Source: Rhinopithecus roxellana
Taxonomy: Eukaryota > Chordata > Mammalia > Primates > Cercopithecidae
Direction: 5' to 3'
DNA length: 64,000 nt
NCBI RefSeq assembly: GCF_007565055.1
Contig: NC_044565.1
Coordinates: 42,111,711-42,175,710 of the forward strand
Shown piece after piece: positions 22,831 through 35,292 of this stretch; positions within the stretch are counted from its first letter, which is position 1, and each line of letters begins with the position of its first letter. The notes beneath the pieces were generated by a model. The model saw only the letters and a list, made by a program, of their open reading frames with translations, searched no databases and had not been told where the DNA came from. The position numbers were made by a program, and so were the translations under genes.

Positions 22831-25643
22831 AATACCTGATGGTGCTTTTCATCCCTTCCTCAAACATTTATTCACAATAATTTAAGCAGATAATGTAATA
22901 TTTTTTCCCCCAAAGCCTTATCTTCTAATAAATCATCTTTGTTCTCTACTTCTCAATTTATTATCCTTGATATCAAGTAAATACCATTGTTTTGTCCTAG
23001 CTCTCCCTAGCACGTATACCAGAATCACTTTCTCTGATTTGGACTCCTCAAAGTTATTCCTGATTCTTTGGTGTATCCACCAGAGAGCTCAGGACATTCT
23101 CCAGCTTTCTCCAGCTTTTCTTTTTCCTGAGTTGCACATGGTGTTCCTGACATGGTGCTCCCTGCCTCAATAATAAAGATATTAAAAAAAAAAATCCTCT
23201 GTGAACCCAGAAGAGAAAGTAATTTATAGAAATAGAAGAGTTTGTGGTACTTTTTCCAAGGAGGCATCATTTCCTCCGATCTTGAAGAGTGAGATGGAGT
23301 TTGACAGAAAGAGAGGGAGGGAGGCATTTAGGCTGAGGGTTCAATATGCTTAAAAACAGGGAGACCAACTTGGTATGTTTACAGAGGAACAAGAGGTTCC
23401 ATAAGGAAGTCATACCTGTCTGTTTCCTAAGAAAGGATCATTGACACCCAATCCAAAAGGACAGGATAATCTCTGTATGTCCAGAGGCCACACTCCACAA
23501 TGTATATAGAGAGAAATCACAAAAATAAATTGCCTTGCAAAACAGAAAGTTTCAGAAAGAACCTTACAGTTCAGCTAATTTGATATAATAAAGTATAACA
23601 GTTATTGGTAGAAGTAACTATATAACTCTCTTGGACTCAAAACCTTTCTGTTCTTGGTCCCAAGGCCTCCCTCCCTCCAACACATATGCACACCTCCCTT
23701 AACCAATACCTCTCAGCACTCTCCACTCGCCGTTCACCCTCTCCAAACCAGCTCCTCCTATTCTGCAGGTGGTCCTGGGATTTTTCCTTAACAATAGGTG
23801 GGACCCATCTTTCTGATTTTAACTTCTTCCTACCAGGAGGTAGAGATTTATCTTGACAAACTGTTTGGAATTGCTAAGGGAATATTAAAATGTGAGCATG
23901 CATCCTGCGGCAGTGAAGAGAATACTCGAGAAGTTTGAAAGCTTCCATGGGAGATTAGAGGCGGCTGTGAGAAAATGTGCTCCCTGGTAGTGAGCTCCCA
24001 GTGCAGATCTTTCACTATCCAGGAATCTCTAATTACTAATACAGTACATGAACAGTATGATATGTCCTTACAATTGCAGACGCCTTTTCAAAGATAATCT
24101 TTAATAGTTTATTTGACAACCTGTAAAATTATAGAAAATTATTAGTCTTGGGAATTACAAAAATCCCTGTAGTATAGTCAAACAATAAAATTATAATTAC
24201 CTGTAGGTAATTGAAATTTAACTGTTTTTTTATTGTATATTACACATCAATAGCAACATAAGTTCAAGAGGTTTTTTCCTTCTTTCCTTTTTTATTAAAG
24301 AACCTGAGAAAATGGACAGCACTGTTGGGGGCTTGTGAGTTCCTGTCACAGCACTGAGTTTGAACAATTTCGATTAAAGCCCCATGTTTGAGACTGTCAT
24401 TAGACCTGCATTAAATTGCATATCTGGAGTGTTAAAAAATAAAGAGTACTATAGCTTTTTCTCAGCTACCTAAGGTAGGTGGTTAAGGCTCTGATTATCT
24501 TTAAATATCTATTTTTTTCCTCCACTGAAAGTCATTTTTTCTTTCATTAAGCATAAAACACATTTAAGAACACTAAAGTGTGCATACAGGAATATTAAGA
24601 TGGCATATTCCAAAGTACCTTTGCTCTGTATTCATTGCTCTGAGTTGACTTCTGCATTGTGTAATGTGATTTTATTATTTGGCTCTCACTTGGGTGAACT
24701 GAACAGGATTGTCAATGCTTAGGGCTTCTAATTCCCTGGGCTTAGGGTAAGCTGGGTGCCTGCCTTCCTCTCCTTCTTCATTCCACCTCTCTTTCCAGCA
24801 CTGCCCCCAAAAAATTAAAACAAAACAAAAACACATAAGCATCTTCAAACCAAAGCAAAGTGCTGGTATTTCATTTCTTTGAGTGTCAGAGAACTCAAAG
24901 CACCTCCAAGTTCCACTCCTGTGGTTTCCTTTGTTTAAAGGAACCTTCTAGTTCTTCCCAGCTAGAATAGTGATTGAGCTCCATGGAAAGAAAGTAATAA
25001 ACCTACAAATGAAAAAAAAAAAGTCACTGGCAAAAGGATTGGCAAAAAAATAATTTTTTGCAGGAATTATCTTTGTCTTTTGCTGTCCCTCCTCACTCAG
25101 TCCCTCCTCCATCTGTCTCAGAGTCCTGCCATTTCCTGTCTGTAAACATTGCTGCAAGGACTTTGGAGAACCATGGGTCTCAGGGCAGCCCTTTGAACCC
25201 TTTATCCAGAAGTAGCAGCTTCAGGCCAAATGGTTTGACCCAGTTTCATCTCTGTGATTTGAAGAGCAATGAGAATTTAAATTGGTTTTTATTTCATCCA
25301 GCACTGCCTGATTTTTGCCTCTTCATCTGGAAAGAAAGAGATAGGGCTAAAGTATGTGGAATGTTCAGGAACAACACAAGAAATTAGCAAGCTAGTGCCA
25401 TCCTTTCTTCTGCAAGTGGTCTGAGAGTTCCAGTGTGAGAGAACATGAGGCCTTCATCTTCCATGATCATCACTGGAGAGTTCGTGACACATGAGACAGA
25501 AGAGGGAAGAGCTGCCTCTTCTAAACCTTTGCCTTAGTTACATTAAGTAAACCAAGACAAGAAGGATGGTAGAAAATGAAGTTCAGAAATATCAGCATTA
25601 GCTCGTTCCTTCCCACATCCTCCTTCATTAATTTATTCACATA
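22831..25643. other. Repeat-poor unassigned sequence
   Basis: Continues the low-repeat character of the preceding block. Only short homopolymers are visible (poly-A at 23185-23195 and 25011-25022). The 109-codon frame at 25058-25387 shows no recognisable domain and is not called. Confidence 0.5.
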
Positions 25644-26000
25644 TGTATTAGTCTGTTCTCACAGTGCTAATAAAGACTTACATGAGACTGGATAATTTAT
25701 AAAGAAAAGAGGTTTAATTGACTCACAGTTCCACATGCCTGGGGAGGCCTCACAATCATAGCAGAAAGCAAAGGGAAAGCAAGGCATGTCTTACATGGTG
25801 GCAGGCAAGAGAGAGCTTGTGCAGGGGGACTCCCATTTATAAAACCATCAGATCTCTTGAGACTTATTCACTACCATGAGAACAGTATGGGAGAAACTGA
25901 CCCCATGATTCAATTATCTCCACCTGGCCCTGCCCTTGACACATAGAGATTATTACAATTGAAGGTGAGATTTGGGTGGGGACACATACAAATCATATCA
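25644..26000 (-). mobile_element. THE1 solo LTR (minus)
   Basis: On the plus strand it opens TGTATTAGTCTGTTCTCAC, contains GAGACTGGATAATTTATAA, GACTCACAGTTCCACATGCC and GGGAGGCCTCACAATCA-type blocks, and closes CAAATCATATCA, the reverse complement of the TGATATG start of THE1. Flanks ACATA (25639-25643) and GCATA (26001-26005) are a 5-bp duplication with one change. THE1 belongs to the simian-age MaLRs, younger than the MLT1 copies here. Confidence 0.88.
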
Positions 26001-26408
26001 GCATATATGATGGCAAACACTGAAATGAACACACGTACTAATTTTTTACCAGAATATAATCAATATTTCTCATCTTCTATGGACTGAATTTTATCCCCCC
26101 ACCAAATTCATATGTTGAATCCTTAACCCCCAGTGTAATTATATTTGGAGATGGGGCCTTCAGTAAGAGGTGATTAGGGTTAGATGCAGTTATGAGGGTG
26201 GGGCTCTGATGATGAGATTAGTGCCCTCTTAAAAAGAGGCACCAAAAAGCTTGCTCTACCCCTCACTTCCTGTCTGCGCAAAGCAGAGGTCATGTGGGCA
26301 CACAGCAAGATGGTTGCCAGGAAGAAAGCCCTCACAAGAACTCAGCCATTCTGGCACCCTGATCTTGTACTTTCAGCCTTCAAAATTGTGAGATAATAAA
26401 TTTCTCTT

Positions 26409-27962
26409 AGGTTTGTCAAAGAGCAGATGGTTGTTGATGTGTGGCATTATTTCTGAGGCTTCCATTCTGATCCATTGGTCTATATATCCGTTTTGGTACC
26501 ATTGCCGTGCTGTTTTGGTTACTGTCGCCTTGTAGTATAGTTTGAAGTCAGGTAATGTGATGCCTCCAGCTTTGTTCTTTTTGCTTAGGATTGTCTTGGC
26601 TGTACAGGCTCTTATTTGGTTCCATATGAACTTTAAAGCAGTTTTTTCTAATTCTGTGAAGAAAGTCAATGGTAGCTTGATGGGGATAATATTGAATCTA
26701 TAAACTACTTTGGGCAGTGTCGCCATTTTCACAATATTGATTCTTCCTATCCATGAGCATGGAATGTTTTTCCATTTGTTTGTGTCCTCTCTTATTTCCT
26801 TGAGCAGTGGTTTGTAGTTCTCCTTGAAGAGGTATATCAAATTCCTTGTAAGTTTTATTCCTAGGTATTTTATTCTCCTTGTAGCAATTGTTAATGGGAG
26901 TTCACTCATGATTTTGCTCTCTGTTTGTTTATTGTTGGTGTATAGGAATGCTTGTGATTTTTGCAAATTGATTTTGTATCCTGTGACTTTGCTGAATTTG
27001 CTTATCGGCTTAAGGAGATTTTGGGCTGAGATGATGGGGTTTTCTAAATATACAACCATGTCTTCTGTAAAGAGAGACAATTTGAGTTCCTCTCTTCCTA
27101 TTTGAATACGCTTTATTTCTTTCTCTTGCCTGGTTGCCCTGGCCAAAATTTACAATACTATGTTGAATAAGAGTGGTGAGAGAGGGCATCCTTGTCTTAG
27201 GCCAGTTTTCAAAGGGAATGCTTCCAGTTTGTGTGCATTCAGGTGCTGTGGGTTTGTCATAAATAGCTCTTATTATTTTGAGATATATGTCTTCAATACC
27301 TAGTTTATTGAGAGTTTTTTAGTGTGAAGAGGTGTTGAATTTGATCAAAGGCCTTTTCCACATCTATGGAGATAATCGTGTGGCTTTTGTCATTAGTTCT
27401 GTTTATGTGATGGATTACGTTTATTGATTTGTGTATGTTGAACCAGCCTTGCATCCCAGGGATGAAGCTGACTTGATCATGATGGATAAGCTTTTTGATG
27501 TGCTGCTTGATTCCGTTTGCCAGTGTTTTATTGAGGATTTTTGCATCGATGTTCATCAGGGATATTGGCCTGAAATTTTCTTTTTTTGTTGTGTCTCTGT
27601 TCAGTTTTGGTATCAGAATAATGCTGGCCTCATAAAATGAGTTAGGGAGGAGTCCCTCTTTTTCTATTGTTTGGAATAGTTTCAGAAGGAATGGTATCAG
27701 CTCCTCTTTGTACCTCTGCTGGAATTCTGCTGTGAATTCCTCTGGTCCTGGGCCTTTTTTGATTGGTAGGCTATTAATTACTTGCCTTAATTTCAGAACT
27801 TGTTATTGGTCTATTCAGGGATTTGACTCGTTCCTGGTTTAGCCTTGGGAGGGTGTATGTGCCCAGGAATTTATCCATTTCTTCGAGATTTTCTAGTGTA
27901 TTTGCATAGAGGTGTCTATAGTATTCTCTGATGGTAGTTTGTATTTCTGTGATATCAGTGGT
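26409..27962 (-). mobile_element. L1P, inverted upstream segment (ORF2 RT region)
   Basis: This half of a twin-primed L1 lies on the minus strand and corresponds to the stretch from just upstream of the RT domain to about 30 bp before the ORF2 block at which the other half begins (the region matched by 52943-54490 in the full-length L1 of this window). A 257-codon minus frame (27146-26373) still encodes RT palm, thumb and downstream sequence. Its catalytic FADD motif reads FTED, so the first aspartate is changed, and its last 12 codons are MLT1 sequence. It is not functional. Confidence 0.9.
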
Positions 27963-29248
27963 GAAAGGATTCCCTATTTAATAAATGGTGTTGAGAAAAC
28001 TGGCTGGCCATATGCAGAAAACTGAAACTGGACCTCTTCCTTATACCTTATACAAAAATTAACTCAAGATGGATTAAAGACTTAAATGTAAGACCTAAAA
28101 CCATAAAAATCCTAGAAGAAAACCTAGCCAATATCATTCAGGACATAGGCATGGGCAAAGACTTCATGACTAAAACACCAAAAGCAATGGCAACAAAAGC
28201 CAAAATTGATAAATGGGATCTAATCAAACTAAAGAGCTTCTGCACAGCAAAAGAAACTGTCATCAGAGTAAACAGGCATCCTACAGATTGGGAGAAAATG
28301 TTTGCAATCTATCCTTCTGACACAGGGCTAATAGCCAGAATCTACAAAGAACTTAAACAAATTTACAAGAAAAAAAAAACCCATCAAAAAATGAGCAAAG
28401 GATATGAACAGTCACTTCTCAAAAGAAGACATTTATGCAGCCAACAAACATATGAAAAAAAGCTCATCATCACTGGTCATTAGAGAAATGCAAGTCAAAA
28501 CCACAATGAGATACCATCTCATGCCATTTAGAATGGCGATCATTAAAAAGTCAGTAAATGACAGATGCTGGAGAGCATATGGAGAAATAGGGATGCTTTT
28601 ACACTGTTGGTGGGAGTGTAAATTAGTTCAGTCATTGTGGAAGATGGTGTGGTAATTCCTCATGGATCTAGAACCAGAAATGCCATTTGACCCAGCAATC
28701 CCATTATTGAGTATATACCCAAAGGATTATAAATCCTTCTAAAGACATGTGTACACGTATGTGTATTGCAGTGCTGTTCACTATAGCAAAGACTTGGAAC
28801 CAACCCAAATGCCCATCAATGATACACTGGATAAAGAAAATGTGGCGCATATACACTATGGAATACTATGCAGCCATAAAAAAGGGATGGGTTCATGTGC
28901 TTTGCAGGGACACAGATGAAGCTGGAAACCATCATTCTCAACAAACTAACACAGGAACAGAAAACAGAACACTACATGTTCTCACTTATAGGTGGGAGTG
29001 TAAGAATTAGAACATATGGACACAGGGAGGGGAACATCACACACATGGGCCTGTCAGGGGTTGGGGGCTAGGGGAGGGATAGCATTAGGAGAAATACCTA
29101 ATGTAGATGATGGGTTGAAGGGTGCAGCAAAACACCATGGCATGTGTATTTCTTTGTAATAAATGTGCACATTCTCCACATGTATCCCAGAACTTAAAGT
29201 GTTTTTAAAAAAATGAGAAATAAAACATTTGAAAATAAAAATACAAAA
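27963..29248 (+). mobile_element. L1P, 3' segment with tail
   Basis: It begins GAAAGGATTCCCTATTTAAT in the 3' part of ORF2, runs through the C-terminal zinc-knuckle region (frames at 28151-28483 and 28747-29010) and the 3' UTR with CATGGGCCTGTCAGGGG, and ends in an A-rich tail with AATAAAA units near 29180-29248. Together with the inverted half it makes a 2.84-kb, 5'-truncated L1PA/L1PB-age insertion. Frames are broken by stops, for example after WKMVW at 28655. Confidence 0.9.
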
Positions 29249-29314
29249 AATATTTCTGTTGTTAAGGTTACCCAGTCTGTAGTATTTTCTTGTGGAAGGC
29301 TAGCTGATCAACGT

Positions 29315-29789
29315 ACCATCTGATAGCGTAAGTCATATTTTCATCAGTCTTAAAAGCCCATGTTGAAAAGCAAATATAGATAAAACTTTTTTTTCAAGAA
29401 AATGTAGCCTTCTTAAAATTAATTCTGTACAATATTTAATGAAGCCATTTAAAATCAAATGTTATCTTCTAGCCAAAGGTTGATTAGAAAACACATATGC
29501 CATCCGGAGCATTAAATTCATGTTGTAAAGTGATAAGAAAGTAACATGTAGATGAAAGTTCAAGATGGATAATGTTCCTCTAAAGTTTGTTAGAAACTTA
29601 GTTTAGGGCCTCATGAGTTCAAGATTTTGTAAAATGTCAGTATAGTATGATCTTTTAAAACAGGAACTAGCTCACATCTGGTTTACTTGTTAATCATCTT
29701 CCTTTTTCTACTAGAGCTTAAGCTCCCTGCGGGTAAGCACTTTGCATGTTTATTACCCTCATTCCCATAATCATCCACTAGTTTCACAC
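29315..29789. other. Unassigned sequence
   Basis: AT-rich DNA between the split MLT1 and the next L2 fragment. No ORF or named repeat was recognised. Confidence 0.5.
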
Positions 29790-30125
29790 TTAAAGCAAAA
29801 TTTATGCATATTCTGGCCCCTGCCTGCTTCTCTGCCTTTGTCCTCCACCACTCTTTTTCTCACTTCCCTCCAGTGAGGTCTCTTACCATTCATGAAAATA
29901 CCAACTCTGCTTTTGTCCTGTTTGCCTTTAAAAAAAAAAAAATTGTATCACTTCTCACCTTCTCAGAGAGGTCTTCCTGATCATTCTTTTATTATAAAGC
30001 TCACATCCAATCAAACCAGGCATTCTATTTCTCCTTAGTCTGCTTAAGCTTTCCTCATAGTACTTATCACCATCTAGAGATAAATTTTTAGCACTGATAA
30101 ACACTCAATAATATTTGCTGAATGG
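29790..30125 (+). repeat. L2 LINE 3' end fragment
   Basis: Order of blocks: TCTGGCCCCTGCCTGC, CTTCTCACCTTCTCAGAGAG, GGTCTTCCTGATCATTC, CATAGTACTTATCACCATC, CACTCAATAATATTTGCTG. This is a fairly complete L2 3' end, interrupted by a 13-A run (29929-29941). Confidence 0.55.
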
Positions 30126-31925
30126 GTAAAATTTTGCTAAGTGAGGAATAACCCAAGGTGGGTATTGGGTATAGAGGTGAATGTGACTCCACATTACCAT
30201 GGTCCCTAAGGCCATTAACAGAACCAGGGTTATCAGGAGGAGTTTGTATAGAGGGGACCAACTAATCACTGATGAATTATTTTGATTTATATAGACATTT
30301 GTCATTTCTGATTTTTAAAATTGAAACAGGTGATATATGCAGAGTTAAATATTCTGCATTGGGTCCAACAGTTCAGCATTACATTGGGGAGATAAATGTG
30401 GAAACTATCAAATCCATAATAAGGTAAAACCTGGTTTCCACCAATTTAATCTCTATTAGAAGCCTCATAAAGCACATTTTGGTAAAAGGAACTAATATCT
30501 ATCTCACAGCTATGCCCAGCTTGTAACTCAATTGGCATATGTTTCTTCATATTCCTCTTTTAAAAAGTCAATGGTTTATGAAATTATCCAAATATCTGAA
30601 TCCCTCCCTAGCCAGAAAAAGTCACTAAATGCAAAAGAATTTAAATTGCACACATTCCATAATCCCCTCAGTCTCTCCTCCACCCCAAAGTGCAAGCTTT
30701 AGTTTCAAGGAAAGAAACACATGTAAAACTCAGTCAATTTTGGCCGGGGGGCTCCATAATTTTGACTCAGTGCCCTGATTTTAATTCAAGCTGTTTAAAG
30801 GTAAGGTTCAAAAATAGCCAAATGCTATCCTTCCCCCTTTGTACTCACTTCTTTGCCAAGTCCTTTTTCTACTTCTGTAGAAGTAAATGTAGAAGCCTTT
30901 TCCTCAGTGGGGTCTCATTCATCCAAGTCCCAGCTCATGGGGTTGTGTGGGAGGAAAGGTAGGGTAAACCTCCAAGGCTGTACTCTAGAAAGGCATCCTT
31001 TCCTGAGGAGTCTTCAGAATCTGGTATGTGCTCAAGATGCAAGTCTTGCAGCTATTGATGGCCTGAGGGTCAAGGGCCAAGGGTCAATTGAGGGCCCAAT
31101 GGAGCGCTCAGCCTGGACTTTGTCCTTTGTGCAATTCAGCTGGAGGCTCTTTGATTAAATCTTATCTTCCAGGACATTTGAAAGATGTCAAAAGCAAGAC
31201 AAATTTTCTCTGTTTCTGGAAGATTCTCATCTCTTGCTGTCTCTCCTCTTTCAATACTCCTGAGCCATGTGGGAGTCTCTTCAAGGGCTTAGCAGTGTGT
31301 ATCATGCGCTATATCTCCTTCAGTGTCCATATCCTACAGACAATCAGTTCCTATAAATTCAAGGTTCTCAAAGAATTGAATTTCTCTCAAGTCTGGAAGG
31401 GACCTTACCCTGTTCTAAATGTCATGTATTTTTTGAGTCTTCCTGACTGAAATCAGAGGCCTTGTTGATGGAGTCTTTTCACATCCCTTCCAGCTTTAGG
31501 AGTCCGGGTTTTAGCTCAGTCCCAGATAATTCTTGTAGTGAAAAAGTGAAACTTCTGTTCTAGCTAATTCAGTCTTCGGCACATTTGCTACTGTTTTTTA
31601 GAAGCCAGAGGCGATTTACAAGAGAACTTGCAAAGCCATTTTGCCTGAACAAATTCTCCATCTGGTGATTCACTGAACATTATCTCATATTTCTTAAAGG
31701 AAGAAACAAGGAATGGACTTAGAAGGCCTCGTGTTGATGTTTACCTGCCAAGAGATTTTCCTCTGTTGACTGCCCAGGTTCATTTGTAAATTTGCATAAT
31801 TAAAAACACTCTTTGGGCATAATTTCCTGCTATTGCTTTCCTTGTAGCATTTTTTAGGTCAATGAAGCTACAAGTTGGGTGCCTGTCCACATGTACATAT
31901 CAAAATAGCTGAAATTTGTGGGGAT

Positions 31926-31957
<32 letters not shown>

Positions 31958-33099
31958 GACTTCCTTTTTTAATTTCATGAGATTGACAAATGAGTTTGAG
32001 TATTTTTAGTCAGTTGTTCTGTGGTGCCTAAGAACAATGCTGCTTCTAAGGCATTTTATGTTACCTCTTGTTGAAAACATAATGATGTATGGAGAACTTT
32101 CTTATGCAAAGGAAAAAATCGGATCTGTAATGGTGGAAAGATGACTGTCATCCCACAGGGGCTCTGCTATGCTTTCTCCAATATTCTGAATTTCCCAAAC
32201 CACCTCTTTCCCCTAGACCAGCCCTTTGCCTTTTCCTTCTGGTTACTGGGTCACCCTAGTGGACTGCTGGGGTCCCTGCAGACTTCATTTTGACTGTGCT
32301 GTTCCTCTGCTTCTTTTGATTTCCTAAGGCCAGATGTGCCCTCTTATTTGAGGACTGCTTTTTCCCAAGCGTTGATACCATCACTTCTGGTTCTGCCCTT
32401 TTCTCCGTGGAGATGCTATCTCCCCATCAAGTTGGTTTGCTTTCTAGCCAGCTTGTGTTTAGGAGAAGAGACTGCTCTTGCTCCTGCCCTTCCCCAAATG
32501 TTGCTTTCTTAAGGCCACATTGTGGTTCTCATTTGGCTAATTTTCTTTGTTTCTACTCTTTAATTTGTAATTCTCTTTCTGTGACCTTTGCTACTATTTG
32601 ACTTTGGAACCTGATTTCTTTTTATTGGCCTCTTCCACTGTTAACTCTGGGGGCAAGTATCTGGGCCAGAATAATGTAGAAAGAGAGTCAAAAATAAAAG
32701 AGAGACTGATTTGGCTAGGAAAGGGTGTAAGGTTCACCGGACACAAAAAGAGGGAAATTTTGTACACATTCTAACAAAAGGAAATAGACCAAGATTGAAT
32801 TGCACTCATTCACTTAGACGTGTGTGGATTTGTTCATCAATTCAATGCCTCTCTGGAACAAATATTTTACTTTCTAGTTGTCTCTTTTTACATGATTGCT
32901 CACAATTATTCTCCTAGATGTGCAGGTATCCTAAACTTACACAGTCATCTTCCAACACAGATGTCAAATGTCCCTTGTTTCAGCCAGAGACAAGCTATCC
33001 AGATACTTGAGTCTTACTCATATTGTCCCTGGCAGAGCACAGAGCACTGATCTAAGGCACTGTATGACAAATATGAGCCTTTTACTTAGGTAATCATGT
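30126..33099. other. Unassigned sequence, no gene seen
   Basis: Nearly 3 kb without a recognisable repeat except a 27-bp poly-A at 31931-31957. Overlapping plus frames at 30690-31450 (90, 101 and 120 codons) lack a recognisable domain and lie in different frames. I do not call exons. Confidence 0.45.
31931..31957. repeat. Poly(A) run of 27
   Basis: A pure A run with no retroelement body recognisable upstream. It could be the tail of a decayed processed insertion or a slippage product. Confidence 0.95.
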
Positions 33100-33480
33100 A
33101 ACATTCATCCATTCGATCATTCATTCAATCAAGCAGTCATTTAACTGATATTTATTGTGCAAGAACCTAATATGGGCCAAGTATTGTTCTCAGCCCTCAG
33201 GAAATAGCAGTGAATAAAATAAAGTTCTTGGTTTTGTATAACTTACTTATTAGAAAGTAGATTGAGGGGAGGCATACATATCTTTTAGGTGTTAATAAAT
33301 TATATGAAGAAAAATTAGGTAGGACAAAGATAAAGAAATCACTGGGAAGAGAACTTACATCATTAGGTAGAGTGGCAGGAAAAACCCCCAACACTAAGGT
33401 GTCATTTTTGCAAATAAAATGTTGGAGTGGCCCATGCGGATATCTAGGAGAGAACCTTAGATAAGGAGAACAGGAAATCA
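33100..33480 (-). repeat. Ancient L2-like LINE fragment (minus)
   Basis: CATTCATTCAATCAAGC, ACTGATATTTATTGTGC and AGTATTGTTCTCAGCCCTC give the antisense L2-like tail. Further on, ATGCGGATATCTAGGAGAG follows the same upstream phrase seen in the copy at 13090-13560. This supports that the two belong to one family. Confidence 0.4.
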
Positions 33481-33829
33481 AAAACCCTCAAGCAGAAGAA
33501 TGCTTGGCATATTCAGAAAACAGCAAAATTTGGAGTCATATAGTAGGTCCATTTTCTGTGTGTACCCATAGACTTTGCATTTTCAAAAAAAAAAAAATAA
33601 TAATACTCACTTCATTGTGATCACTTGTTTAATGATTATCTTTCCCTCCAGGCCACATATTACATGAAGCAGGAAACATGAAGGAAGCAGGAAACTGAAG
33701 GAAGTTGATATTGTTATTGAGCCATGGAACATTCTGGGTTTGGCCATAAACAAATCAACTAGTAATGATTCAATCACATATACATGGAATGTCAGAGCTA
33801 GTAAGTAAGTACTGTAGAAGTTATTTCAC

Positions 33830-33965
33830 AAAGCTCCCTTATTTCTTCATTTCATAGATAAGGGAACCCAGGTGAGGGGGCTGAAAAGTCTCTCCTAGTG
33901 GTGCAGTTAGGAGCAGAACCTCGATCTTCTGTCTCTGAGATCAGCGTTCCTTTAACTAATCTCCA
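33830..33965 (-). repeat. MIR SINE fragment (minus)
   Basis: CATTTCATAGATAAGGGAAC, then a GGAGCAGAACCTCGATC part, then TTCTGTCTCTGAGATC. This is the reverse complement of the MIR core and head. Confidence 0.5.
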
Positions 33966-34215
33966 TAATACCATATCTAGTCTCCCTATTTCCATTCTTG
34001 CCCTTCTATAATTCATTCTATATGCAATATCAAAGTGATCTTTTAAATGTGAAACTGAGATCATTTTACTATTCCTGATAAATTCTCCAATAATATCTCA
34101 TGGCAATTAAAATCCAAATTTCTTACAACGGCCTACAGTATATCTCCACACAGAATGATGTCCGGCACATAGTAGGCACTAATAAATCTGTTGAACAATA
34201 CATGAATGGATGAAC
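33966..34215 (+). repeat. L2 LINE 3' end fragment
   Basis: AAGTGATCTTTTAAATGTG, ATTAAAATCCAAATTTC, ACAACGGCCTACAG and GCACATAGTAGGCACTAATA are L2 3' blocks, ending with GTTGAACAATACATGAATG-like tail units near 34205. Confidence 0.45.
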
Positions 34216-34389
34216 TTTTTCCCCCTTAAGATTATAAAGTTGGCAAATCATGATATATCTGCAGAAATATCTTGATTTAAATTAAATATTCAATAATATT
34301 TCCTCTAACAGTAATGTATGTGATGAAATGCAAGCTGGGTGAATGTGGGTTAACTGAATTCAACAGTCTAACCTAAATAATTTATTTTA

Positions 34390-35265
34390 ACCTCCTTCAT
34401 CTAGTAGATGGCCACTTGATTTCTGTCTGACCCAGCCTCATGGAGAGTGTTTACCAATGATTTTGATGACAACATGGAAAGGAAACTTATAAAATCTGAA
34501 AGGCACAAAGCTGGAAAAGATAGTAAATATAACAATCAACCTTCAAAATTGTTCCGACAGGCCAGAATTCTGAGCCAATTCCAATAAGATGAAATTTAAC
34601 AGGGATAAATATAGTGTCCTTTATAAAAGTTCAAATAATTAATTCTATAAGTACAGGATGGAGAGGCTTGGCTTGGCAGAAATTCATGTATAAAAAATCT
34701 GGAGGATTGAGCTGACCACAACTTTAATAGGACCCATCAGTGTGAGACAGATGCTTTAAAAAAAATCACATTCATAGTTTGCAATAGTAGAAGCCCTTTT
34801 TCTAAATTGCAGCCAGTAATAATCTTCCTATACTCTGTAGCTCAGACCACATCCGGCATATTTTATTCAGTTCTGGGTGCCATATTTAAAGGAGGACACT
34901 TAATCCAGAGGAAGAAAACTAAGATGGGGAAAGTTTGAAAATTGAGCCAGAGTTGAAATAATTGAAATCCAAATTCAAACCAGTATTTGAAATTGTGCAA
35001 GATATTAGAAGGGCTTCATTTTTGCTGCTCTGAAACTCAGAACCTGGAACAATGGCTATAATTATATAGTAAATATACTCTTATTAACAAAAAAATTGTT
35101 AATCAATGAACAAATGACAAAAATGAGGAAGGAAATGTTTATTGCACGTGGGAAAAGTACTATGTGTACCCAGAGTAGTTTGGCAATAGAAATAGCCACA
35201 TCATGAGTTGGAGTACATAAGCTACTAGCCACTGGAGGTTGTCAAAGCAACATAGGGGCAAGTGA
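34390..35265 (+). repeat. CR1/L3 LINE fossil
   Basis: A long but decayed match to L3, the mammalian CR1-clade LINE. Blocks in order: AGGCACAAAGCTGGAAAAG, ATTTAACAGGGATAAATAT, ATGGAGAGGCTTGGCTTGG, GAGCTGACCACAACTTTAAT, CAGACCACATCCGGCATAT, CAGTTCTGGGTGCCATATTT, CACTGGAGGTTGTCAAAGC. CR1 lineages died out in placental ancestors, so this piece predates the placental radiation. No open frame remains. Confidence 0.65.
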
Positions 35266-35292
35266 TTAAACCTCAAAAGTTAGAGGCATTAA

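Larger units (their letters stand above)
26075..29314 (+). mobile_element. MLT1-type LTR split by an L1 insertion
   Basis: The first part (26075-26408) shows CTATGGACTGAATTTTATC, GTTGAATCCTTAACCCCC, TATTTGGAGATGGGGCC, and CCTTCAAAATTGTGAGATAA. The last part resumes at about 29249 with ATTTCTGTTGTTAAGG and CCCAGTCTGTAGTATTTTC, ending near 29314. The 2.84 kb between is the 5'-inverted L1. A duplicated target is visible: TAAATTTCTCTT at 26397-26408 and AATATTTCTGTT at 29249-29260. Confidence 0.82.

Noticed and set aside
26373..27146. 257-codon minus frame as a possible gene
   Set aside because: It is L1 reverse transcriptase with an altered FADD motif, truncated at both ends by the twin-priming structure, and its last codons read into an LTR.
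30690..31450. Three overlapping plus frames (90-120 codons) as a possible exon cluster
   Set aside because: Different frames, no recognisable domain, no consistent splice signals. Length is within chance expectation for this composition.
31931..31957. Processed pseudogene ending in the 27-A run
   Set aside because: No upstream sequence resembles an mRNA that I know, no target duplication was found, and a lone homopolymer is weak evidence.
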